A DNA stretch of 64,000 nucleotides from Gloeocapsopsis dulcis (GCF_032163395.1 NZ_CP119968.1:2093501-2157500); one strand, 5' to 3'; numbered from the stretch's first letter, positions 36,040 to 45,236 are shown. Notes: a model not told the origin generated them from the letters alone. Program-made: numbers and translations.

Positions 36040-36588
36040 ATGCGATCGCTTCTCTTGATCAGCCTAAGTATTGGCATGGTTCCATTACTATCATCAACTG
36101 TGCAAGCAGTACCAGAGCCTTCGACAGAGCCATTGGAATTAAGCTTGTTGGAGCCAGGTGCGCCTTTAAACAATAGGTATGTTATTACAGCAAACACAAT
36201 CTCTCAAAGCGACCTTACTATTCCTAGTTTATGGTGGGCGAGAGAACAGTTTGCCAGTCAACTACTAGACAATTGGATTGCATATCCTGCTGATGGCACT
36301 AATGCTGGACGCATTGACTTGATTGTCAACCGCCGTCTTTGGAATGCACTTGACTACCTGCAACGTTACGAATTTGTGAATCGCTTTGGTACGGTAGCGA
36401 GAGATTATGGTTACAACATTCGGGTATTCAACTATCGACAGGAACTTTTAGCAACATATACTTGCGAGTTCACCACAACTCCCCAATGCCAGATTGGCTA
36501 TCTCAGCACGACAGCAAGCTCGGGATTGCGGCGATTCGGTGAAAGTCAAAACGGTACTATGCTACAACAGGAGACAGAATCACAGTAG
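36040..36588 (+). CDS. Secreted hypothetical protein
   Basis: The protein has 182 residues with a signal peptide (MRSLLLISLSIGMVPLLSS, cut near TVQA). The mature part has IPSLWWAREQFASQLLDNWIAYP, then RIDLIVNRRLWNALDYLQRYEFVNRFG and a cysteine pair (TCEFTTTPQCQ). It resembles a periplasmic family seen in cyanobacteria; function unknown. The start codon lies within a HIP1-like ATGCGATCGC. Confidence 0.75.
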   Translation: MRSLLLISLSIGMVPLLSSTVQAVPEPSTEPLELSLLEPGAPLNNRYVITANTISQSDLTIPSLWWAREQFASQLLDNWIAYPADGTNAGRIDLIVNRRLWNALDYLQRYEFVNRFGTVARDYGYNIRVFNYRQELLATYTCEFTTTPQCQIGYLSTTASSGLRRFGESQNGTMLQQETESQ

Positions 36589-36627
36589 AAATTATGAGAA
36601 TTGTCAAGTAATTTGTGGTGTGGGAAT

Positions 36628-37374
36628 TCACACTCTCACTATCAAAACTGGTGCTCCTTCGTGTCTTTGAGGAGCGCTAGCATCTTCTACTGTGATAGCA
36701 ACTGCTGTCACCAAGTCTCTATTACGATAGACCTGAGGCACCTCAATATTTTCTAAAGCATTTCCGTTAGCACCTACTCCAAATACTGCTGTTAAGATGG
36801 CGTTTTTGTCATCAGTTGTAATGGGCGCACCTTGTTGTAAAACTGTCCACAAAGCATAAACTTTTCCAGGCGGTAGTTTAGGCAAGTTTTGGGCGTTTAA
36901 CTCAGCTTCTAGAGTACTGGGATCGACTGTTAGTGTAGCTGATGCAGAGACATTTGTATCTTGGGCTTGAAGAACAAAAGTTAAGGGTTCAGCTTGTTGA
37001 ACTTCAGTTTGTAAAGCGTGTAGAGATTGCCATAAGCGATAATTACTAATACCCAACGCAGCAATTAACACTGCTGCTGCAACTCCCATTGTTTGAGCCC
37101 AGGAAAATGAACGCTGTGGACGTGCGATGCTCAAGGGTTTATTTTGATGCTGATTTGCATCCAAAATAGCGGCACGCAGATGGCTTGGAGGTGCTACTTC
37201 AGGTGGAGCATAAGTCATTTCTAATGCCTTTTGCATCTGTGCAACTTCTTGGGCGATCGCAGGGTTATTTGCCAGAAGTTGCTCAAACTCTTCTATTTCC
37301 TCTGGACTCAGATCGCCAAGGACATACCCAGCAATTAATAACTGTAACTGTTCTGACGGCATCGACCAAACCAT
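36628..37374 (-). CDS. Anti-sigma factor (RskA-like)
   Basis: The protein has 248 residues: a cytoplasmic helix region (LLIAGYVLGDLSPEEIEEFE, LLANNPAIAQEVAQM), one transmembrane helix near 100 (MGVAAAVLIAALGISNYRLW), and an extracytoplasmic RskA domain (LPKLPPGKVYALWTVL). The zinc-binding HxxxCxxC motif is absent. It lies eight bases after the ECF sigma gene and should hold that sigma factor at the membrane. Confidence 0.9.
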   Translation of the reverse strand: MVWSMPSEQLQLLIAGYVLGDLSPEEIEEFEQLLANNPAIAQEVAQMQKALEMTYAPPEVAPPSHLRAAILDANQHQNKPLSIARPQRSFSWAQTMGVAAAVLIAALGISNYRLWQSLHALQTEVQQAEPLTFVLQAQDTNVSASATLTVDPSTLEAELNAQNLPKLPPGKVYALWTVLQQGAPITTDDKNAILTAVFGVGANGNALENIEVPQVYRNRDLVTAVAITVEDASAPQRHEGAPVLIVRV

Positions 37375-37382
37375 AGTTGGGG

Positions 37383-37961
37383 CTATCGAATGTAATCTGT
37401 GAGGGTTTGACGCAGTTTGAGAAGACCCCGCCGCGCTCTAGCTTTCACAGTACCTAAAGGAATTTCTAGTCGCTTGGCAATTTCTGACTGACTAAGTCCA
37501 TCATAGTAAGCCATTTGCAGAATTTGCTGTTGACTGTCTGACAACTGGGAGAGTGCTGCTTGTACCTCCTGAGACTGTTCGCTACGAAAAACTTGTTCAA
37601 AGAGAGAATCAGTAACATGCTGTGCTTGGTCTCTCCACTGTCCAAAAAACTCGCGGGCTTTACTACGCGATCGCACTCGATCGATTGCCCGCGATCGCGT
37701 CAAGATTGCCAAGAATGTTCTCAGTGAGCCTCGACTTGGCTCGTAGGAAGACGCTTGGATAAGATTGAGAAAAACATCCTGAGTGAGATCTTCTGCTTCC
37801 TGCGGATTGCCAAGAATTTTAAGTGCTATTCCATAAACTAATCCAGCATTGCGATCGTAAAGAATGCCTAAAGCAACATCCTGACCAGCTTGTAGTGCGA
37901 GGTATAGTTCTACATCTGTTAGGGTTAAATTTTCAGTGTTGCTAGGTTGCTCAGAAGGCAT
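37383..37961 (-). CDS. ECF-type RNA polymerase sigma factor
   Basis: The protein has 192 residues. Region 2 is LGILYDRNAGLVYGIALKIL and AEDLTQDVFLNLIQ; region 4 is LSDSQQQILQMAYYDGLSQ with SEIAKRLEIPLGTVKARARR. It is co-transcribed with its anti-sigma factor, an arrangement in which the pair usually autoregulates. Target genes cannot be read here. Confidence 0.95.
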   Translation of the reverse strand: MPSEQPSNTENLTLTDVELYLALQAGQDVALGILYDRNAGLVYGIALKILGNPQEAEDLTQDVFLNLIQASSYEPSRGSLRTFLAILTRSRAIDRVRSRSKAREFFGQWRDQAQHVTDSLFEQVFRSEQSQEVQAALSQLSDSQQQILQMAYYDGLSQSEIAKRLEIPLGTVKARARRGLLKLRQTLTDYIR

Positions 37962-38059
37962 TGTACCTACTAAGAAGGTTTACTGTCTGAGGTGATTGTA
38001 CGATTAATCCTATCTAAATCGAGTTGAAGTGGAACGGCTTATACGATAAGTGTATTCAC

Positions 38060-38419
38060 CTACAGATCGATTGATGGATTGGGTGTTTCTGGTTGAAGTG
38101 TATAGCTTGTAAGTCGCCAATCATTAGTTGTAGCTAGTGAAGTGCCAAGTGAACCATCAGCTTGTTTATTAAGCTTCATCCAAAGCGTACCATGTTCGCC
38201 ACAAAAAAATTCTTCAATCCAGGAGTTACGATCCACACATACATCTTTAGTAGTTAATAACAACACCCCTGTGTGAGATATTTTTACGCATCTTTGGTTT
38301 TCTAATACTCCTGTATAAGATAAAAAGTACTTTAGGCTGCCTACGCGCCATAATCGGCGATCGCATTTAGGGCAATAAAACCGCTGTACATTTTTCTGCT
38401 TACTACGTTTACTAGGCAT
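38060..38419 (-). CDS. Zinc-ribbon-containing conserved hypothetical protein
   Basis: The protein has 119 residues: FYCPKCDRRLWRVGSLKY at the start, then CVKISHTGVLLLTTKDVCVDRNSW and FFCGEHGTLWMKL, which offer a CxxC and a C-x2-H pair. It lacks a named domain. Similar proteins occur in cyanobacteria. Function unknown. Confidence 0.7.
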   Translation of the reverse strand: MPSKRSKQKNVQRFYCPKCDRRLWRVGSLKYFLSYTGVLENQRCVKISHTGVLLLTTKDVCVDRNSWIEEFFCGEHGTLWMKLNKQADGSLGTSLATTNDWRLTSYTLQPETPNPSIDL

Positions 38420-38964
38420 TAGAAACCTCTTATCTATAATAGTGTCCTCAACAACATAGAGAAACTTGTTTATCCTGCATCATGAATCATTAATTTTTCT
38501 CTGCATATTTCACGGTGAGCTTTTTAATTTAAGAAAATCTTGCTTAGAAAGCAATTGAAATTAGCAGATGAATTAACTCAAATGGAAAACGTGGGCTAGG
38601 CACTTTCACACCCACGTCCATCTCAAATTCACCAAGTTAACTATCTTAGGACAAATTCATGAATTTTTTACCAGTGTGAAATCTCATCTTTTATAGTGAG
38701 TATAAACTTACTCTTGTCAGACCTGATCCACCATTAATATCAGGTTTAATTGATGAGATCTCTTCTACTACGCAAACTAGATTTAGAGTCGAGTCAAGAG
38801 CCATAAAAGCCATCTTAAAACTTTATTTTTGCCTATAGTAATTAGTAACAGAACAATTTAGTCGCTAGTGTTACTATCACTTGAACATCATAAAGTTTAA
38901 TAAGTCCACCTCCGTGGACTTTATTTATTTAGCAGCGAATGAATTCGCTGCTGTTTAAAATTTG
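38420..38964. other. Intergenic region with several hairpins
   Basis: No gene seen. ACGTGGG (38589-38595) pairs with CCCACGT (38611-38617); ACCTGAT near 38720 pairs with ATCAGGT near 38740; and a palindromic repeat occupies 38901-38953. It may hold a small RNA, but I see no clear promoter and terminator pair. Confidence 0.45.
38901..38953. repeat. Two-palindrome repeat, inverted relative of the 16665 cluster
   Basis: AGTCCAC-CTCC-GTGGACT (38903-38920) is followed by TTATTTATTT and then AGCAGCGAAT-GA-ATTCGCTGCT (38931-38952). The reverse complement has the same order and spacer type (GCTGCTAAATAAA) as 16665-16710. Confidence 0.75.
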
Positions 38965-39762
38965 CTATCTACCTCTAGAAGTGATGGTAGCAGCAATACC
39001 AATTAAATTACCTTTACGGAAGTTACCCATAAAAGTAGCTCTTCCTGTTTCTAAATCTACAGTATACAAAGATCTACCGGCAGCAATAAATCCGACATTT
39101 TCTCCATTACGAGCAGTCACAATATCAAATCCTGCAATCGGTGGTAAGTTAAAACCTAGCGATCCTACTGTATTTAAAACACCATCGTTGGGTGGATTCT
39201 GAGTAACTAGAGAATCAGAATCATAGTCTAGATTATAAAGTGTGGTACTAGTAACTTCAGGTCTAGAGTTAGTATATGCAGAAGCAGTTACTCCTATTGC
39301 TTGAGGAGGGTTGTAATTGAGAGGTGTATCTACGATGACTTCTCCAGTGTCAACATTGATTCTATAATTCTCACCATTATTTGCTACCAATCTCAACCTG
39401 TCAGCAACTGGATTGAAATCAAAACCGGATTGAAAGCCTCCACTAAAGCTTACTGACAAAGTGCTTACCAACGTAGCAACACCAGTGTCACTGTTAATTG
39501 TGTATATCTTATCAGTGTCTGTAATTGCGTAAAGTTTACCATTCGCAGGGCGGAAGTCTATTCCTAGAACGTTTCCGTCAACTCCTTGAATTTTGGTCTG
39601 ATTAGAACGGCGAGAATTGTATTCATACGTAACTAACGTATTATCGGTCTTTAGCCCAATGATTTTGTACGCTGGTCTACTCAGCGCTGGGGCAAAAGTA
39701 AAAATCTGACAACCTGCAACTAAGAATGCTACTACTGCGGCTTTACCCAATCGATTAATCAT
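38965..39762 (-). CDS. DUF4394 secreted protein
   Basis: The protein has 265 residues with a signal peptide (GKAAVVAFLVAGCQIFTFAP). The body has repeated blade-like units: LVTYEYNSRR, VLGIDFRPANGKLYAITDTD, FDFNPVADRLRLVANNGENY, NVDTGEVIVDTPLNY, LYTVDLETGRATFMG. This is DUF4394, a predicted beta-propeller. A cysteine at the signal end (AGC) could also make it a lipoprotein, although the following residues are hydrophobic. Confidence 0.88.
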   Translation of the reverse strand: MINRLGKAAVVAFLVAGCQIFTFAPALSRPAYKIIGLKTDNTLVTYEYNSRRSNQTKIQGVDGNVLGIDFRPANGKLYAITDTDKIYTINSDTGVATLVSTLSVSFSGGFQSGFDFNPVADRLRLVANNGENYRINVDTGEVIVDTPLNYNPPQAIGVTASAYTNSRPEVTSTTLYNLDYDSDSLVTQNPPNDGVLNTVGSLGFNLPPIAGFDIVTARNGENVGFIAAGRSLYTVDLETGRATFMGNFRKGNLIGIAATITSRGR

Positions 39763-40094
39763 TACCCCTCCATCAACTTATCTTTGTCGTGGTGAATTGA
39801 ATTCGTTGCTACTCCCAATCGCAAGTGCAATTGGTTTAAACGACTCTAGTACGTCGCCAACGACAAATTGGATTCACTAAGTTCAAAAAAAATTCTCTAT
39901 TTTTCTTGAAGCCTTTACTGGAGACAAGCTGAACGATAGATTTCACATAGCTTCTAGAGATCGAGTCTATCTCGGATGTCGCGCATAGGACTCCCGTTAC
40001 ACCAAAGGTTAGCGGGGAGGCTTCCGGTGAGCGCCAACCGAACCGATGAATTGCGACCAAACAAACAACATCGCGGAGCGATACTTCTACACAG

Positions 40095-40122
40095 TTGACA
40101 TAAGCATGTAGAAAATTATAGA
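40095..40122 (+). promoter_or_regulatory. Promoter of tnpB 2
   Basis: TTGACA (40095-40100), 16 bases, TATAGA (40117-40122). GGAG precedes the ATG at 40146 by six bases. Confidence 0.6.
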
Positions 40123-40145
40123 GTAAGGGAAGTATTGGAGTCGAA

Positions 40146-41357
40146 ATGCTTACCCTAACTTACGAATACAAGCTAATCCCAACGCGGCAGCAGGTTTTGG
40201 ATATTGAAAACATCCTAACTGTTTGTCGTAAAGTCTGGAATTTCGCTTTACGCGAAAGAAAAGACTGGGTTAATTCTCGTAAGTGCAGGGTAGACGCTTG
40301 TTCTTTAGATCAGGAATACATAATACAACCGGCTATATCATTTCCTAATTACCATATACAAGCTAAAAACTTAACCGAAGCGAAAAGAGTCATTCCCGAA
40401 CTAGGAAGTGTTAACGCACAAGTACTGCAACAAGTTTTAAGAACACTAGATAGAGCTTGGGATGATATCTGGAAAAGGGGTTTTGGTTTTCCTCGCTTTA
40501 AAAAACACTTTAGGATGAGGTCTTTTGTGTTTCCACAACTTAAGGGCGAGATAGTGAAAGCAAATCACGTGAAGCTACCTCAACTGGGTTGGGTAAATTT
40601 TCATGTTTCTAGAGCGATTCCAGATGGATTTAAGGTTAAACAAGCTAGGGTAGTTAGAAAGGCTTCTGGGTATTTCGTCATGCTGTCTTTGCAGCTAGAT
40701 GTTAACGTACCTGAAGTACCCTTTCACGGTCATCCGATAGGCATTGATATTGGGTTGGAGAGTTTTTTAGCTACTTCTGATTCTGAGTTGGTGGCTGCTC
40801 CTGCGTTCTTTAATTCACTTCATAGCAAGCTGGAATTGCTGCAAAGAAAATTGAAGCACAAGAAACTAGGCTCTAATAATCGTCGCAAACTCAATTCTAA
40901 AATAGCTAGACTCCACCAGCAAATAACTGATACAAGAAAGGACTTTCACTGGAAGTTATCTCACCATCTTTGTGATAGAGCAGGGGCAATATTTGTAGAA
41001 GACATCGATTTCAGAACTTGGGCTAAAGGTATGTTTGGTAAACATACTTTAGATGCTAGTTTCGGTCAGTTCTTCAACATTTTGTCGTATGTTTGCTGGA
41101 AAAGAGGAGTATTCTTTGCAAAAGTAAGTAAGGATTATACTTCTCAAATCTGCCCTGAATGTGGTGCGTTAACAGGAAAGAAAGGACTTTCCATCCGAGA
41201 ACATAATTGTCCTGAATGTGGATATAAAACGCATCGTGATGTAGCCGCAGCTCAGGTAATCAGAAATCGAGGAGTCAGTGCGGTCTTGGGGTCTCACGCC
41301 ACTTGCTTTAAGTCGGCAGAGCCGCTGTTTAGCGTAGTGGCTTCCCAAGTGGAGTAA
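40146..41357 (+). CDS. tnpB: TnpB-family RNA-guided nuclease (element 2)
   Basis: The protein has 403 residues. It begins YEYKLIPTRQQVLDIENIL, the usual TnpB N-terminal helix-turn region. RuvC: IGIDIGLESFLATS (Asp), AIFVEDIDFRTW (Glu), CGYKTHRDVAAAQVIRNRG (Asp). Zinc finger: CPECGALTG ... HNCPECG. All catalytic residues are present and the frame is intact. It has its own promoter-like sequence and ribosome site. Unlike element 1, the right-end hairpin lies about 100 bases after the stop. Confidence 0.95.
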   Translation: MLTLTYEYKLIPTRQQVLDIENILTVCRKVWNFALRERKDWVNSRKCRVDACSLDQEYIIQPAISFPNYHIQAKNLTEAKRVIPELGSVNAQVLQQVLRTLDRAWDDIWKRGFGFPRFKKHFRMRSFVFPQLKGEIVKANHVKLPQLGWVNFHVSRAIPDGFKVKQARVVRKASGYFVMLSLQLDVNVPEVPFHGHPIGIDIGLESFLATSDSELVAAPAFFNSLHSKLELLQRKLKHKKLGSNNRRKLNSKIARLHQQITDTRKDFHWKLSHHLCDRAGAIFVEDIDFRTWAKGMFGKHTLDASFGQFFNILSYVCWKRGVFFAKVSKDYTSQICPECGALTGKKGLSIREHNCPECGYKTHRDVAAAQVIRNRGVSAVLGSHATCFKSAEPLFSVVASQVE

Positions 41358-41508
41358 CTGACGTGAATCCTTGCTGTCGGACAGCCAGTGGGGTTACAAA
41401 CTGCTTCTGGAGGCGTACTGTCGGGGACTGGTAACAGTCTAGATAAGTGCTTGTGAGAGAAGAATCTCCCGCTTGAAGCCCGAAGGGGTTAAGCGGTGAG
41501 AGTGTCAA
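41330..41508 (+). ncRNA. Predicted omega RNA (reRNA) scaffold of TnpB element 2
   Basis: The 150 bases after the tnpB stop hold several stems and end in the right-end hairpin and TCAA. The guide would begin at 41509, inside the flanking solute-binding protein gene. The 5' limit is uncertain. Confidence 0.55.
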
Positions 41509-42638
41509 GTTCGGATTGTTTGCCACAGAGCATCATATTGTTGCTGTACGGTAGCAGGTAGAGGTAGTAAAAACTCACTGCGTTGCAATTGGGCATCAGT
41601 CAGTATGATTCGCGATCGCTGCCTACTTCCTAGTAGTAGTTCTGTGGGAACGGGTGAAGTTCCATTACTGCGTAGCGAGATTTGCTGTGCTATTGGGGGC
41701 TGCCAACAAAAATTAATCCATTGTGAAGCTAAAGTAGGTAAAACTGCATTGACTGGATTGACCCACAAATCTGCCCAAAGTGCTGTTCCAGATTGAGGAA
41801 CGACTACTGCAATTTCTCGATAGCGCTGCATCACTGGCAAAACATCGGTTGACCAACCTACTGCTACCCAAGTATCACCAATAATTAAAGGTTCAATATA
41901 TCGATTAGAACTGTATAGTCGCACTTGTTGATGTAAAGCCTGCAGTTGCTGTTCTAAGTTTGGTATTTCATTAAGATTTTGTGTGTTGTAAGATTGACCG
42001 AGTCGTTTGAGTGTTAAACCGATTACCTCCCGCGACTGATCGATTAAAGAAATACGCGATCGCAATTCAGGACGCCATAAATCACTCCAATCAGTCGGTG
42101 TCCAACCCAAAGAATTAATTTTATCTCTGTTATAAAGTATGACTGTGCTACCCCATCGATAAGGCGCTGCCCATATTTGTCCTTGGGCATCAGGTTCGCC
42201 TTGCTGATTGCGTCTGACTAATTCTTGCCAACGGCGCGGTAAAGCATTCCAAGTTTGAAGTTGAGTAATATCCAGAGGTTGAATGAGTTGCTGTTCAATG
42301 GCTGCTGCTAGCCAGTAGTCTCCTAAGGACATTAAAGCAGCAGGGTTCGGTGACTGAGATTGCTGAGTCAGAAAAGGAAGCGATCGCGATGGTGTTCGAT
42401 TGGCTTGCTCATGCCAAGCTTGTAATTGGTTAAATATCTCTTGTAATTGGGCAACAGGTGTAAACCTTGCTCGTGGGTTTTGCTGTATCTGCTGATGAAA
42501 TCGATCGACAATAATCGGTGGTATCGAACCACGCAAAAACTGCACCTGAAGAGTATCGCTTACTTGTGGATTACACCCTGCTAACAGCTGTGACAGTGCT
42601 AAAGTACCTGTACCAAATAAAAAAGTCCGTCGATCCAT
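41505..42638 (-). CDS. Extracellular solute-binding lipoprotein (PotD-like), 3' end rewritten by a TnpB element
   Basis: The protein has 377 residues. The N-terminus DRRTFLFGTGTLALSQLLAGC joins a twin-arginine motif to a lipobox, so it is a Tat-exported lipoprotein. The body (FLRGSIPPIIVDRF, GDYWLAAAIEQQLIQPLDI, AAPYRWGSTVILYNRDKI, WSTDVLPVMQRY) is that of spermidine/putrescine-type binding proteins. The stop TGA (41505-41507) lies within the TCAA end of TnpB element 2, so the native last residues were replaced or removed. No ABC permease or ATPase is adjacent. Confidence 0.88.
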   Translation of the reverse strand: MDRRTFLFGTGTLALSQLLAGCNPQVSDTLQVQFLRGSIPPIIVDRFHQQIQQNPRARFTPVAQLQEIFNQLQAWHEQANRTPSRSLPFLTQQSQSPNPAALMSLGDYWLAAAIEQQLIQPLDITQLQTWNALPRRWQELVRRNQQGEPDAQGQIWAAPYRWGSTVILYNRDKINSLGWTPTDWSDLWRPELRSRISLIDQSREVIGLTLKRLGQSYNTQNLNEIPNLEQQLQALHQQVRLYSSNRYIEPLIIGDTWVAVGWSTDVLPVMQRYREIAVVVPQSGTALWADLWVNPVNAVLPTLASQWINFCWQPPIAQQISLRSNGTSPVPTELLLGSRQRSRIILTDAQLQRSEFLLPLPATVQQQYDALWQTIRT

Positions 42639-42648
42639 AATTGAATTG

Positions 42649-43287
42649 TTACACGCTGCGCTGCTCTACACCAAAGCCTACCAAATCGATCGTGGTGGGT
42701 ATCTCATCAACATTTTCGGGTCGTTGGTAAGTTATAATTGTCCGCAACCGTAAGTTTGGCGCTACCATGCGCATCTGATCTACTGCTACTGAGCGTCGGT
42801 AGTAAGTTGTCATCTCTAAGGTTTGACGTGTGGGTTGATATGTAAACCTCCCTACTGCTGTTCCAGTTTCAGAATAACCTTCGTCTCGCAAATAAAACCC
42901 TTGAATCACCTCTGCCTGCGGTTCTGTGACAACTTGTGCGGCTACAGGAGGCGGTAGTTTAATCGCTGTACTTTCAGCCGAAATGTACATATCTGGAACA
43001 AATAAAGCTTGCAAACTCATTGACACAGTTTCACCAGTTTCGGAGCGAGTATCAAAAGAAATCGCAAATCCTGGTAGTTCTTGTTGCATTGTTGATGACT
43101 GTACTTCTAATTTTATTCCTGCTTGAGTTGATAATGTTAAAATCCGCTGCTTATCTATTAATGTAATCGGTTCTACGTGATACTCAGTATAAGACCGTTC
43201 TATACTGCCTTGTGGCATTGAAAGATAAGTGCGTTCTGTAGTCCATTTCCCGCTACAAGCAGTAAAAAATTCTGGAAAAGTAAGCAT
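42649..43287 (-). CDS. CpcS/CpeS-family phycobiliprotein chromophore lyase
   Basis: The protein has 212 residues with FPEFFTACSGKWTTERTYL, ERSYTEYHVEPI, GRFTYQPTRQTLEMTTYYR and LRLRTIITYQRP. This fits the lipocalin-like S-type lyases (CpcS/CpeS) that attach phycobilins to Cys of phycobiliproteins. The exact target protein is not determined. It ends 10 bases before the solute-binding gene on the same strand. Confidence 0.8.
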   Translation of the reverse strand: MLTFPEFFTACSGKWTTERTYLSMPQGSIERSYTEYHVEPITLIDKQRILTLSTQAGIKLEVQSSTMQQELPGFAISFDTRSETGETVSMSLQALFVPDMYISAESTAIKLPPPVAAQVVTEPQAEVIQGFYLRDEGYSETGTAVGRFTYQPTRQTLEMTTYYRRSVAVDQMRMVAPNLRLRTIITYQRPENVDEIPTTIDLVGFGVEQRSV

Positions 43288-43724
43288 TATTTCCTAAATG
43301 TATCGCTGCCTATCTATTTTCCCTCAATAGCCTAGAGATGAAAGATTTACTTTTATAAAGTGTGCTGTATTCGCTAATATTCTAATAGCGTGAGTATTAT
43401 TACTAGTCAAGCTTATTCTTTGAGGCGATCGCTTCTTAAAATTTTACTTAGTTAATAGCAACCACTTACATGGCATAAACTCACAAAAATCAGCATTTAT
43501 CAGGATCTCCTGGACTAAAACAGCTTGAAATTTTACTCATCTACATCAATCAAGGAATTACGACTTCCTGCTGTTATTTATTTCTGTTGAGAATCATAGA
43601 TTAATGTGTCGCTTCAAAAGCAACATTATCAAAAGTTAAATGTTTCATAAGTAGCGTTAACTTTGCTATTTTGTTGCCTAGCATAGAGAAATATATTCCT
43701 TCGGGCAATGAGGCAGTTAATTTT
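43288..43724. other. Intergenic region, no gene seen
   Basis: The divergent promoters of the lyase and coiled-coil genes must lie here. One HIP1 site (43424) and the small palindrome CAGGA-TC-TCCTG near 43504 are visible. No RNA gene recognised. Confidence 0.4.
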
Positions 43725-44096
43725 ATGGAACCGTTACAAAAACAAGTTGTCACCTTAAGCCACAAAGTTGATACGTTATATCAAGCAATCGAACAACTCA
43801 ACGGCAGAGTTTCTGAAGCATTGTCAGAGTGTCGCTTAGCTCCTACACAACAAGCTCATCAGTCTTTACACAACATAGAAGGACGTTACCTACATCAAGG
43901 ATACAGAGTCTCAAAAACAACAATGGGACACAAAGACGTGCTAGAAGACAATAGCAGTCTCGACAATCAGCGTCAAAGTGGTGAGAAGGAACTTGCACCA
44001 GAAATTCAAATTCAACGTCTGACAGCACAGCTAACGGCTGCATACAATCGAATTGCAGCTCTAGAAGAGCAACTACTAGCACAAAGAATTCACTAG
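43725..44096 (+). CDS. Coiled-coil hypothetical protein
   Basis: The protein has 123 residues from ATG 43725; a TTG at 43671 could extend it. Two heptad-like coils are at the ends (LQKQVVTLSHKVDTLYQAIE and RLTAQLTAAYNRIAALEEQL) with a polar middle. Function unknown. It converges with the CobT-like gene four bases downstream. Confidence 0.65.
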   Translation: MEPLQKQVVTLSHKVDTLYQAIEQLNGRVSEALSECRLAPTQQAHQSLHNIEGRYLHQGYRVSKTTMGHKDVLEDNSSLDNQRQSGEKELAPEIQIQRLTAQLTAAYNRIAALEEQLLAQRIH

Positions 44097-44100
44097 TAGA

Positions 44101-45216
44101 CTAGTGCTCATCGCTAACAGCTTTTGAATAACGGTCTAGTAAAGCTTCGATTGTTTGTAAAAGTTGACTTTGGTTCCAATCTTGAGTTAAGCAAGCAGCA
44201 ATGCAGCAACCGCCAGCTGCTACCCCTTCCTTGACAAAGCCTTGTTCATAAACCTGTAGTTGAGGATATCGAGAATTTTTAAAACTTAGTTCTGTAGCAA
44301 GCAAAGGGACTCTGCCAATAAGTTGTGCTAATTCAACTGTACTCCCTGTAGGATCTTCTGCAACCCAACGAGTGGTTCCGACAACGACTTCTTCAGGCTG
44401 CCATGAGATCTCAAAAGTTTCGGCTAATGCTTGCATCAAGGCATATACAGCCAGCATTTGTGTACCACCAGCCAGAAGCACACCTTTAGAACGACTCAGT
44501 GCGATCGCCATTCCAGCAACTGCGATTTGCATCGGATCGCCCACAGCAGCGATTAGCGCCAAAGGATCTTTCAGTGGTATTTTGTCTCCCAGCTGGGCAC
44601 GTTGTAACCCTAATTGAACCAGTGCCCACTTTTGTTCGTGATTGCAAATTGGGTGACTACTGTTTACTTTCCCTGCTGCGGCAATACCCAATCCTGTTAA
44701 TACTGCGAGTGCTGTTGTTGTGCCACCGACGACGCACTCGCCTAAAATAATATACTCCTGTGACTGACGTGCTAGTTGTTCGCCCCAGTAAACACCTTGC
44801 TCCCATAAACGTTTAACTGTTGCTAGTTCCAACGCACAGCCTTGACTTAAACATTTGGCAGCAGTACCACCTAAATTGATGGTTGGTACGCTAGGGATTT
44901 GAGGTAATCCAGCATTAAAAAGATAAATTGGCAACGAAAGTGCTTCTACAACAGCACGCGAAATAAAGACAGGGGAAGCGCCTGCTTGCAGCGGTGGTAA
45001 AGGATATTGCGGCTGAGGCTGCGGACCATTAAATAAAAATTCTGCATCTGCGATCGCAGTATACTGCCGCGCTTGTGGAGTATTTCCAGCAGCAGAAATT
45101 CCTGAAATTAACCCTGTTTCGGTAAAACCCAAAACACAAGCTAATACAGGAGAACAACCCCGATACCGCCGCAGCCATTCTTTACCTTGCTTTTCTTGGG
45201 TGTAAACATGAATCAT
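44101..45216 (-). CDS. cobT: CobT-like nicotinate-nucleotide phosphoribosyltransferase (TIGR00303 type)
   Basis: The protein has 371 residues. VLACVLGFTETGLISGIS, GASPVFISRAVV, ECVVGGTTTALAVLTGLG, DPMQIAVAGMAIALS and VLLAGGTQMLAVYAL are typical of the archaeal/cyanobacterial CobT branch, which transfers ribose phosphate from nicotinate mononucleotide to the lower ligand of cobamides. In cyanobacteria the ligand is often adenine (pseudocobalamin). It follows the DUF2232 gene on the same strand after 20 bases. Confidence 0.88.
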   Translation of the reverse strand: MIHVYTQEKQGKEWLRRYRGCSPVLACVLGFTETGLISGISAAGNTPQARQYTAIADAEFLFNGPQPQPQYPLPPLQAGASPVFISRAVVEALSLPIYLFNAGLPQIPSVPTINLGGTAAKCLSQGCALELATVKRLWEQGVYWGEQLARQSQEYIILGECVVGGTTTALAVLTGLGIAAAGKVNSSHPICNHEQKWALVQLGLQRAQLGDKIPLKDPLALIAAVGDPMQIAVAGMAIALSRSKGVLLAGGTQMLAVYALMQALAETFEISWQPEEVVVGTTRWVAEDPTGSTVELAQLIGRVPLLATELSFKNSRYPQLQVYEQGFVKEGVAAGGCCIAACLTQDWNQSQLLQTIEALLDRYSKAVSDEH

Positions 45217-45236
45217 GAATAGCGATTAGCACTTAG

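Larger units (their letters stand above)
39985..41508 (+). mobile_element. IS200/IS605-like TnpB element 2
   Basis: The left-end hairpin is CTCCCG (39991-39996) with CGGGGAG (40013-40019, one bulge). The right-end hairpin near 41465-41500 is CTC-CCGCTT with AAGCGG-T-GAG, with a bulged T and a similar sequence (AAGG...TTA.GCGG). The element ends at GTGTCAA (41502-41508), the same terminal bases as element 1. No tnpA is present. The left boundary is approximate. Confidence 0.7.
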
